Source: Granulosicoccus sp964594905 (GTDB lineage: Bacteria > Pseudomonadota > Gammaproteobacteria > Granulosicoccales > Granulosicoccaceae). From it: a DNA stretch of 5,626 nucleotides. Positions 1 through 5,362 of this stretch are shown in pieces. The notes under the pieces were generated by a model. The model searched no databases, was not told where the DNA came from, and saw nothing but the letters and a program-made list of their open reading frames with translations. Both the position numbers and the translations under genes were made by a program. Within the stretch, counting starts at the first letter, position 1; every line of letters starts with the position of its first letter. Location of the stretch: the NCBI GenBank assembly GCA_964594905.1, contig CAZQOI010000137.1, positions 1 through 5,626 of the forward strand. Direction: 5' to 3'.

Positions 1-17
1 ACTGTTTTTTAGTTAAT

Positions 18-50
18 GCCATTGGTAGCGCATTGCGACCTACCAATGGC
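18..50. terminator. Strong stem-loop just past the minus-strand operon; possible transcript end
   Basis: An 11-base perfect inverted repeat (GCCATTGGTAG at 18-28, CTACCAATGGC at 40-50) encloses an 11-base loop, which can itself form a small CGC/GCG stem around ATT. It starts 40 bases beyond the stop codon of the last minus-strand gene, where a terminator or an intercistronic processing hairpin would be expected. It lacks a proper U-tract in either direction: on the minus strand the trailing sequence is A-rich, and on the plus strand it is only mildly T-rich. It may therefore be a weak terminator, a 3'-end-protecting hairpin or an attenuator before further operon genes to the left. The inverted repeat is certain; its function is inferred. 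Confidence 0.4.
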
Positions 51-89
51 TTGTCTACTTATGAGAAATTGGATATCCCCACTGAACAA

Positions 90-1280
90 CTAGTCGTGGT
101 CACTCAATTGACAATCAGACTCAGGCTTATCAAGACCAAGCGTATCGACATAGTGTTTTGGGTGTAAAAACTTGGGCATAGGCGCGACGGCGATGACCGC
201 TTGAGGCGCTGCCAACAATATTGGCTGACGTAATTGATGATTCCACAGCCGCACGGAGCCACGGGTACCTTTATACAGATCTACTTGTGAATCCGGGTCT
301 GTTAATACAGCATGCAGATTTAAATTCTCGTCCTGCGGTCGGCTATTGATGCTGTTGGTGATCAACTTGACTGCACTCCAGGCTGCAAATTCCGCGTCGG
401 TCATGGCTGTCTGAGCGCTCATCGATGCGTCGGGCTTAAATTGCCTGTAACGTTCGTTTAATTGTGGAGCCCCATATCGTTCCAGCGCGAAGTGCCAGCT
501 CCTTGGTGTAAGTCCCACATCCCCTACTACGGGCCTTGCGCTGCGTGTGCTGTACTGAAAATAACGTCCATAATCCTTTTGCGAATCGATAACCGCCACG
601 ACATCGTAGGAAACGCCACCAGTTAAAAAATCAGGTCTATTCTCGTCTCTATCATCAGGGTGGTGAGAAAGAGTGAATGTACGTTCATCAACAATGGACG
701 TACCAAATTTTTTCAAACTTCTCAGCAGAGACTGTGCACGCCTCGAGTCTTGATCTGATGGCCCCTTTATCAACAGCACTTTTCGCCACCCTCGATATAC
801 CAAGAATTGCCCTAGGGCATCAAAATACATTCCATCGGACGGTATGGTATGGAAAACATACGGCAAACATAACGATTCTCTTAATGAGGCGTCACTGTGT
901 CGAACATTGAAAGCCACCGTTTTCATGTCATTGCCGATCTTGGCCACTTTCACCATTGCCTCTTGTGGCAAATCTAAAATCAACATGCCCGATTTGGACA
1001 CTTCGGCTAGTTGTTCTTCAAAGCTGACAGCTGATTCCAATTCAAGCAGTTTGATATTGGCTTGTATGCCAACAGTTTCAAACAAAGTAGAAGACTCATA
1101 AACCGCCAACTCAACCGCTCGGTGCACCGGCCGGTGTGATTCAACGGTGATGCCAGCGAAAGTTTTACCTACTTGCGATCGGTGTTCCGATTTGAGACTG
1201 ACGATAGTGATATCCAGCGTATCAGAGAACACTGGGCTGGCCAATAACAAACACACCACGAAAATACAGAACCGAGTCAT
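90..1280 (-). CDS. Exported substrate-binding protein of a PQQ-dependent alcohol dehydrogenase-associated ABC system
   Basis: The 396-residue product has a Sec signal peptide (hydrophobic FCIFVVCLLLASPVFS, likely cleaved before DTLD) and should be periplasmic. The body resembles the periplasmic-binding-protein family annotated as 'ABC transporter substrate binding, PQQ-dependent alcohol dehydrogenase system'. Recognisable blocks are LRESLCLPYVFHTIPS near residues 133-148, an Asp-rich DDRDENRPDFLTGG near 209-222, GDVGLTPRSWHFALERYGAP near 253-272, and a C-terminal GSVRLWNHQLRQPILLAAPQ segment. Length is near full for the family. It is the last gene of the operon; its ATG shares one base with the TGA of the beta-propeller gene. 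A GTG directly before that ATG (1281-1283) is an alternative start giving a four-base overlap. The cognate ATPase and permease are not in the window. Homologues occur in PedA1A2BC and Lut clusters, where they serve lanthanide-dependent oxidation; that role is inferred here. Family assignment is good; ligand is unknown. Confidence 0.85.
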   Translation of the reverse strand: MTRFCIFVVCLLLASPVFSDTLDITIVSLKSEHRSQVGKTFAGITVESHRPVHRAVELAVYESSTLFETVGIQANIKLLELESAVSFEEQLAEVSKSGMLILDLPQEAMVKVAKIGNDMKTVAFNVRHSDASLRESLCLPYVFHTIPSDGMYFDALGQFLVYRGWRKVLLIKGPSDQDSRRAQSLLRSLKKFGTSIVDERTFTLSHHPDDRDENRPDFLTGGVSYDVVAVIDSQKDYGRYFQYSTRSARPVVGDVGLTPRSWHFALERYGAPQLNERYRQFKPDASMSAQTAMTDAEFAAWSAVKLITNSINSRPQDENLNLHAVLTDPDSQVDLYKGTRGSVRLWNHQLRQPILLAAPQAVIAVAPMPKFLHPKHYVDTLGLDKPESDCQLSDHD

Positions 1281-2293
1281 CACTTTAGTATTTCCACTGA
1301 ATGAGGAACAAGCCCAGTGCGGCTGGTTCGTACCGGGCGTTGTGCTTCAATATCAATGATCGTGACATCATCTGAAAGCCCGTTCAGCACGAAAAGATGA
1401 TCACCGTCAGGCGTAATGCCAAGCCCCCATGGACGCCTTCCGACCAATATGTACTTTAGAATTTCACGCTCATCGGCATCCACAATAGCGACATGATTGG
1501 CTGAACCCAATGCAACAAAAGCAGTCGCATGAGCATGATCAAAAAGAATATCCACAGGAGTTAGTTGCTCACTACGAAACCCACGAGGTGCGAATATAAT
1601 CTCGTCAATTTTTTGCATGGTGCTTATGTCGAATAGCTCCACGCGGCTGCCCATTTCTGACGATACCCAAAGTTCATTGTCTCGAATGGCCAATCTACGG
1701 GGCCGCAAGCTAGTGACGATGCGCTCAATCGGCGCATAAGATTGGCCATCGAATACATGGACTATACCGGCATTCTCTGATGCCACAAATATCATTCCAC
1801 CGTCTTCAGTAATCGCAACACCATCTGGTTCATGCCCTGTTTGCAAGACTGCAAGCACCTCTCCAGAATGCGTGCCTAACACAGTCACACTAGCCGACCC
1901 TTCATTAGATATCACTAAGCGATTTGACGCTTCGTGAGTTGCCAGTGACATGGCTCCTGGTAGATTTGAAAACACGCGTACGATTTGCTTCGACTTCAAA
2001 TCAAACTCGATCACCTCACCGTCATCAGAACAAGCAACGAATAAAGACGCCGTTTGTTGGTGTTGTGTCATTCCACGTGGGCGAGAACAGAGCGGTACGA
2101 CATCAGTCGTTTTACCCGAGGCGTCCATAAAGATGAGATCACCTGAACGCTCATTGCTAATGACAGCGGTGGATGCATTGGCAATGCGGGCTTGGGTACA
2201 GAAGAGAAGAAAAAAAAATGAAACAATCAGCCAGACTATGCTTCTGCCTGGCAACGAGTCTTGCTCGTAAAGAGATTTTGCAATAAAGATCAC
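1280..2293 (-). CDS. PQQ-catabolism-associated YVTN-type beta-propeller protein, exported
   Basis: The 337-residue product has a long N-terminal lead, a hydrophobic core around residues 20-32 (IVWLIVSFFFLLF) and a likely signal-peptidase site after ARIANA, so it should be periplasmic. The mature part is built from about seven propeller repeats of the form 'P-x-G-hydrophobic ... dG ... hydrophobic-V ... V-x-hydrophobic-D'. Examples are GHEPDGVAITEDGGMIFVAS near 153-172 and GRRPWGLGITPDGDHLFVLN near 285-304. This matches YVTN/lactonase-like propellers found beside PQQ alcohol dehydrogenases and their ABC systems. No catalytic role is evident; binding or scaffolding is more likely. The start is GTG, overlapping the cytochrome stop as GTGA, with a weak GAG eight bases upstream. 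A TTG at codon 14 is a less likely start that would shorten the n-region. A nine-base T-run encodes three Phe of the signal peptide. Confidence 0.85.
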   Translation of the reverse strand: MIFIAKSLYEQDSLPGRSIVWLIVSFFFLLFCTQARIANASTAVISNERSGDLIFMDASGKTTDVVPLCSRPRGMTQHQQTASLFVACSDDGEVIEFDLKSKQIVRVFSNLPGAMSLATHEASNRLVISNEGSASVTVLGTHSGEVLAVLQTGHEPDGVAITEDGGMIFVASENAGIVHVFDGQSYAPIERIVTSLRPRRLAIRDNELWVSSEMGSRVELFDISTMQKIDEIIFAPRGFRSEQLTPVDILFDHAHATAFVALGSANHVAIVDADEREILKYILVGRRPWGLGITPDGDHLFVLNGLSDDVTIIDIEAQRPVRTSRTGLVPHSVEILK

Positions 2294-2613
2294 ATGCTCG
2301 GCTCTTTAACTGTTATTTCAAAAGCGGAGTACCAGGCCGCTAAATCTTTGATGTCTTGCATAGAAAGGGCTTTGGCGATAATGCTCATGCGACGATCTTC
2401 TCGCAAGCCTTTTTGGTAATCAACAATGGTTTTCTCTATGTAAAGTGGGCTTAAGCCGGCCAAGTTAGGTGATTCAGGATCTTTAGCGATACCGTCCTTA
2501 CCATGGCAAACTGAGCATTGGGCCGACAAGGCCTTCCCTTTGGCCATATCTGCACCAAACGATGACAGGCTAAACAGCAACAGTGCCGCGCCCATCGAAA
2601 ATTGCTTGAACAT
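2290..2613 (-). CDS. Small single-haem class I c-type cytochrome, periplasmic
   Basis: The 107-residue precursor has a signal peptide (MFKQF then hydrophobic MGAALLLFSLSSFG, cleavage likely before ADMAKG). The mature protein of about 87 residues carries one haem-attachment motif, CSVCH at residues 33-37, with His37 as proximal ligand. Met76 in the REDRRMSIIAKALS segment is the likely second axial ligand, and LSMQDIKDLAAWYSAF forms the usual C-terminal helix of c553/c4-like cytochromes. It should accept electrons from a periplasmic dehydrogenase; the sorbosone-dehydrogenase-like gene just upstream in the operon is the obvious donor, which is an inference from position. I chose ATG 2611-2613 because GGAG lies five bases before it. 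A frame-matched TTG at 2626-2628 would add five residues but would place that Shine-Dalgarno site inside the gene. Its stop overlaps the GTG of the propeller gene. Confidence 0.9.
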   Translation of the reverse strand: MFKQFSMGAALLLFSLSSFGADMAKGKALSAQCSVCHGKDGIAKDPESPNLAGLSPLYIEKTIVDYQKGLREDRRMSIIAKALSMQDIKDLAAWYSAFEITVKEPSM

Positions 2614-2618
2614 GAAAT

Positions 2619-2622
2619 CTCC
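2619..2622 (-). promoter_or_regulatory. Ribosome binding site deciding the cytochrome start
   Basis: GGAG on the minus strand lies five bases before the ATG at 2611-2613. This supports that ATG over the upstream TTG at 2626-2628. The site sits directly after the stem-loop at 2623-2657, so folding of that hairpin would border it. Confidence 0.7.
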
Positions 2623-2657
2623 AACCAAGCCCCGGCCATTTCGGCCAGGGCGTGGTT
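2623..2657 (-). repeat. Imperfect inverted repeat (stem-loop) between dehydrogenase and cytochrome genes
   Basis: Left arm AACCA-A-GCCC-C-GGCC pairs with right arm GGCC-A-GGGC-G-TGGTT around the five-base loop ATTTC, giving 13 base pairs with two single mismatches. It fills most of the 56-base gap between the two genes. On the plus strand it is followed by TTTATTT and looks like a terminator facing right, but on the minus strand, which is the operon's direction, the T-run lies before the stem, so it should not be a simple intrinsic terminator for this operon. It could stabilise the dehydrogenase mRNA end, mark a processing site, or modulate access to the adjacent ribosome binding site. The pairing is seen directly; the role is inferred. 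Confidence 0.55.
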
Positions 2658-2669
2658 TTTATTTACGGG

Positions 2670-3923
2670 TTATGAACCGTCGTACGAAATGCGATAGATT
2701 GCGCCAGCATAGTCGTCCGATACGAGCATAGAACCATCCTTCATTGGCGTAACCGACATAGGCCGTCCATCATATTCGCCGTTCTCATTTAACCAACCTT
2801 CGGCAAACGGTTCCCAAGAGGTAGCATTGCCTTCATCATCAATTTGAGCAAACATGACACGTGCGCCGCAAGGTGTCGTGCGGTTCCAAGAACCATGCTG
2901 CGCAACGAAGATCCCGTTTTTGTACTTGGCCGGGAATTGCTTACCAGAGTAGAAAGCCATCCCAAGATCTGCACAGTGTGCTGTGGTTTCAACCACAGGA
3001 TGAATAATGCCATCAGGCACCTCTTCCTTATCGTAGCCAAAGTCGCTCACACGTACGGTGCCACCACCAAACCAAGGATGACCAAAGTGTTGACCCGCAG
3101 CAGTTTGGCGATTTAGCTCACCAGGTGGTATGTCGTCACCCATGCCATCAACCTGATTATCAGTCCACCAAAGCTCACCAGTTACCGGATGAAAATCCTG
3201 ACCAACGGAGTTTCGAACACCGTAGGTATAGACTTCACGATTAGAACCATCACGGTTCATTCGAATGATGCCACCAATACCCGTCTTTTTATAAAGTTCC
3301 GCTTTATCTGGCGGAGCTACGTTGAACGGCTGACCAAGTGATATATAGAGTTTATTGTCCGGGCCAATGTCAACTACACGGGCTGTGTGGTTATAGCTTT
3401 CCTCTTCAACTGGAATCAATTCACCTTTAGGCACGATATCCACTGCTACTACGTCGGGGCCTTCATAGAAAAACTCGGCCGCCGGAAACATTCGGACATG
3501 GTTGCGTTCCGCTACAAACAGAAAACCATCCTTACTAAACTGCACACCATTAGGCACATCAAATGTCAGTGATGGCGCAAAGTCTTTTACTTCGTCAGCA
3601 ACGCCGTCTCTATCACGATCAGAAACAACCCACACCTTGTCTTTGCGTGTTCCGACGAATAAAACTGTACCTTGCGGTGCCATGGCCATGTCACGTGCAT
3701 CAGGCACTATTGCGTAGAGATCGATTTTGAATCCAGGTGGCAGTTTAATTCTGGACAGTACTTTTTTAATATTCTCAGCCTTATCACCACCCTGTTCAAT
3801 GAACGTATGATCCCCCATGGTTTTACCAGAAGTCGCGAACACGCCTATATTCGCAGCCACCGATGCAGACATGGTTAATCCGGCTACCAAAGCCGCTACT
3901 TTTGTAAATTTCATTTTTTTCAC
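2670..3923 (-). CDS. PQQ-dependent sorbosone/glucose dehydrogenase-family protein, periplasmic
   Basis: The 417-residue precursor has a signal peptide (MKKMKFTKVAALVAGLTMSASVAA, cleavage likely before NIGVFA). The mature protein matches the soluble PQQ glucose/sorbosone dehydrogenase propeller fold. Landmarks are LPPGFKIDLYA near 61-71, a DRDRDGVADE metal-loop-like stretch at 102-111, NHTARVVDIGPDNKLYISLG at 178-197 with His179 in the place of the catalytic base, YGVRNSVGQDFHPVTGELWW at 234-253 with Arg237-Asn238 as likely PQQ contacts, GSWNR at 344-348, and the closing block GRPMSVTPMKDGSMLVSDDYAGAIYRISY. Such enzymes oxidise sugars or aldehydes in the periplasm, passing electrons to cytochromes; the real substrate here is unknown and the name should not be read as proof of sorbosone use. 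It heads the minus-strand operon, 56 bases before a cytochrome c gene. The GTG start has GGAGG six bases upstream; the in-frame ATG at 3912-3914 would sit 15 bases away. Confidence 0.88.
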   Translation of the reverse strand: MKKMKFTKVAALVAGLTMSASVAANIGVFATSGKTMGDHTFIEQGGDKAENIKKVLSRIKLPPGFKIDLYAIVPDARDMAMAPQGTVLFVGTRKDKVWVVSDRDRDGVADEVKDFAPSLTFDVPNGVQFSKDGFLFVAERNHVRMFPAAEFFYEGPDVVAVDIVPKGELIPVEEESYNHTARVVDIGPDNKLYISLGQPFNVAPPDKAELYKKTGIGGIIRMNRDGSNREVYTYGVRNSVGQDFHPVTGELWWTDNQVDGMGDDIPPGELNRQTAAGQHFGHPWFGGGTVRVSDFGYDKEEVPDGIIHPVVETTAHCADLGMAFYSGKQFPAKYKNGIFVAQHGSWNRTTPCGARVMFAQIDDEGNATSWEPFAEGWLNENGEYDGRPMSVTPMKDGSMLVSDDYAGAIYRISYDGS

Positions 3924-3927
3924 TTAT

Positions 3928-3934
3928 CCCCTCC
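3928..3934 (-). promoter_or_regulatory. Ribosome binding site deciding the dehydrogenase start
   Basis: GGAGGGG on the minus strand is a strong Shine-Dalgarno match. GGAGG lies six bases before GTG 3921-3923 and 15 bases before ATG 3912-3914. The spacing favours the GTG, and the resulting signal peptide has a basic MKKMKFTK n-region, which also fits. Confidence 0.65.
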
Positions 3935-3987
3935 AACCGTTGAGTATTCCCTAACGAGCAAAACATCACGTACTGATGCCACCTTTG

Positions 3988-4016
3988 TTTTTACTATGTT
4001 CAATTTTAAATATCAA
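3988..4016 (-). promoter_or_regulatory. Weak candidate sigma70-type promoter for the minus-strand operon
   Basis: On the minus strand TTGATA (4016-4011) and TAAAAA (3993-3988) are separated by 17 bases, a five-of-six and four-of-six match to the consensus hexamers. Transcription would begin near 3981, giving a leader of about 60 bases before the dehydrogenase GTG. An AT-rich inverted repeat (4000-4005/4019-4024) overlaps it and could be an operator. AT-rich sequence often yields such matches by chance, so this is only a candidate. Confidence 0.25.
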
Positions 4017-4144
4017 GTAATTGAGGATGCACAACTCTGGATATTCCCACCTAAAGTTCATGAATCTCAACAATCAAACTCATCAGTAGAAAAAAATTGG
4101 CGAGAGTGGGCTAATTGGGTCAATTTGTCGCACTTTTATACAGG

Positions 4145-4163
4145 GATCTCGGTACATGAGATC
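4145..4163. promoter_or_regulatory. Perfect 6-7-6 inverted repeat, possible operator
   Basis: GATCTC at 4145-4150 and GAGATC at 4158-4163 form a perfect six-base inverted repeat with seven bases between, the geometry of a dimeric regulator site. It lies in the divergent control region about 155 bases before the plus-strand binding-protein gene. No known regulator consensus is recognised. Confidence 0.3.
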
Positions 4164-4281
4164 GGTGTGCCTACGCGCTGGAACCCTGAGTTTACAACGT
4201 TGGAGATAACCGACAGCAGCAGTACGCTCAGCCTTAACAGAGGTGCATCTGGCGACAACATATGATTTACTAAAGGCATAT

Positions 4282-4296
4282 ATCGTGAGACACGAT
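4282..4296 (+). promoter_or_regulatory. Perfect short hairpin or operator in the leader of the binding-protein gene
   Basis: ATCGTG-AGA-CACGAT is a perfect six-base inverted repeat with a three-base centre, ending 22 bases before the ATG at 4319 and followed by TTTCTATTT. As RNA it would form a small hairpin just upstream of the Shine-Dalgarno site; as DNA it could be a repressor site. The trailing T-rich bases make it faintly terminator-like, but the stem is short for that. Confidence 0.35.
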
Positions 4297-4307
4297 TTCT
4301 ATTTGTT

Positions 4308-4313
4308 AGGGAG
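4308..4313 (+). promoter_or_regulatory. Ribosome binding site of the NitT/TauT-type binding-protein gene
   Basis: AGGGAG lies five bases before ATG 4319-4321, a good Shine-Dalgarno match at normal spacing that fixes the start of the downstream gene. Confidence 0.65.
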
Positions 4314-4318
4314 TTTGT

Positions 4319-5320
4319 ATGAAATTCAGTAGGACAAAATCAAGGTTGCTCTCACTATTGTTGATAGTGGCCTTATCACTGTTTACAAGCCATAGCGTGA
4401 TAGCCGCTGATCTCACTCCGGTTAAGGTTGGCGTACTAAAGTTTGGTACTGTTAATTGGGAGCTAAAAGCACTTAAACATGCAGGCTTTGATCATCAAAA
4501 TGGAATCGATCTTGAAATTGTTCCTTTCGCCGGTGGCGATGCCACCAAGATAGCACTTCAAGGCGGTGCTGTAGATATCATCGTGTCAGATTGGCTGTGG
4601 GTATCGCGACAACGAGCGGAGGGTGTGCCATTAACGTTTGCACCGTATAGCTCATCAGTGGGTTCGCTTATGGTAGCCGGGAACAGTACGGTAAAAACGT
4701 TAGCTGATGTAAAGGGATTAAAAATTGGCGTAGCGGGTGGGCCACTCGATAAATCATGGTTACTGTTGCAAGGTATGGCTAAACAAGATCACGACTTTGA
4801 TCTAGCGGCTGAAAATGAAATCGTGTTTGGCGCTCCCCCATTACTGGCAGAAAAAACAAAACAAGGCGAACTCGATGCCATGCTTAACTTTTGGCATTAC
4901 TGTGCACGTCTTGAAGCTGAAGGGTATAGGCGAGTTATCAGCGCTGAGGACGCTGCCATTGCTCTTGGCGCGAGTGGTCCAATATCATCCATTGGATATG
5001 TTTTTGATGAACAATGGGCTAGCCAAAACCCCGCAGCAGAAGCTTTTATAAAAGCCTCTCGCCAAACAAAAGCGCTACTTAAAAAATCAGACGAAGAATG
5101 GCAACGTCTAAAAGATACTGGTGCCATTAAGGATGGCCCCGATGCGCTAGCCGTTCTAAGGGATCGATTCCGAGAGGGGATTCCAGTTCGCGATATCGAT
5201 GAAGAAATCGTGGATGCTGCGATCGTTTATAGCGTGTTGGAAGGCTTGGGTGGCGCGAAGCTAGTTGGGGATTCCAAGGTCATGGCTGAAGGTACCTACT
5301 GGGACAGCAAGGTCTATTGA
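4319..5320 (+). CDS. NitT/TauT-family (SsuA/NMT1-like) ABC transporter substrate-binding protein
   Basis: The 333-residue precursor begins with a basic n-region (MKFSRTKSRL), a hydrophobic core (LLSLLLIVALSLFTS) and a likely cleavage after HSVIAA, so the mature protein starts near DLTPVKVGVL and acts in the periplasm. It follows the SsuA/TauA/NMT1 pattern: a first strand VKVGVLKFGTVNWEL, a GIDLEIVPFAGGDATKIALQ block near residues 62-81, the ligand-cleft stretch GGAVDIIVSDWLWVSRQRAEG near 82-102, LADVKGLKIGVAGGPLDKSW near 128-147 at the domain crossover, and GELDAMLNFWHYCARLEAEG near 183-202. Members bind small solutes such as sulfonates, nitrate or thiamine precursors; the ligand here cannot be read from sequence. 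The permease gene begins 42 bases downstream, which confirms an importer. It is divergent from the quinoprotein operon, so it may share control with it. A start at 4319 is supported by AGGGAG. Confidence 0.85.
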   Translation: MKFSRTKSRLLSLLLIVALSLFTSHSVIAADLTPVKVGVLKFGTVNWELKALKHAGFDHQNGIDLEIVPFAGGDATKIALQGGAVDIIVSDWLWVSRQRAEGVPLTFAPYSSSVGSLMVAGNSTVKTLADVKGLKIGVAGGPLDKSWLLLQGMAKQDHDFDLAAENEIVFGAPPLLAEKTKQGELDAMLNFWHYCARLEAEGYRRVISAEDAAIALGASGPISSIGYVFDEQWASQNPAAEAFIKASRQTKALLKKSDEEWQRLKDTGAIKDGPDALAVLRDRFREGIPVRDIDEEIVDAAIVYSVLEGLGGAKLVGDSKVMAEGTYWDSKVY

Positions 5321-5362
5321 TCATTGCTTGACCAGTTCGGATTCTCTAATGGTGATTCAATC

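Larger units (their letters stand above)
3924..4318. other. Divergent intergenic control region
   Basis: These 395 bases separate the two divergent operons and must contain their promoters. The region holds inverted repeats at 4145-4163 and 4282-4296, a looser AT-rich one (TCAATT at 4000-4005, AATTGA at 4019-4024), the short palindrome TTCATGAA at 4057-4064, and a seven-base A-run at 4090-4096. A plus-strand frame, ATG 3996 to TGA 4265, encodes 89 residues with five Trp, but no Shine-Dalgarno site precedes its ATG and I recognise no family, so it is not called as a gene. I see no tRNA or recognisable riboswitch. Confidence 0.6.

Noticed and set aside
677..1101. Overlapping plus-strand open frames opposite the binding-protein gene
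   Set aside because: They lie wholly antisense to a well-supported gene with signal peptide and family motifs, and their products show no domain.
1924..2270. Plus-strand open frames opposite the propeller gene
   Set aside because: Antisense shadows of a gene with clear propeller repeats; no Shine-Dalgarno site or family seen.
2451..2639. Minus-strand frame overlapping the cytochrome gene
   Set aside because: It is a shifted frame of the cytochrome; the CxxCH motif and signal peptide are in the other frame.
2643..2663. Rho-independent terminator on the plus strand
   Set aside because: The stem followed by TTTTTATTT looks right, but no plus-strand gene ends here, so it is reported as an intercistronic stem-loop instead.
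5321..5362. Terminator between binding-protein and permease genes
   Set aside because: No stable stem with a T-run is present in the 42-base gap; the two genes look co-transcribed.
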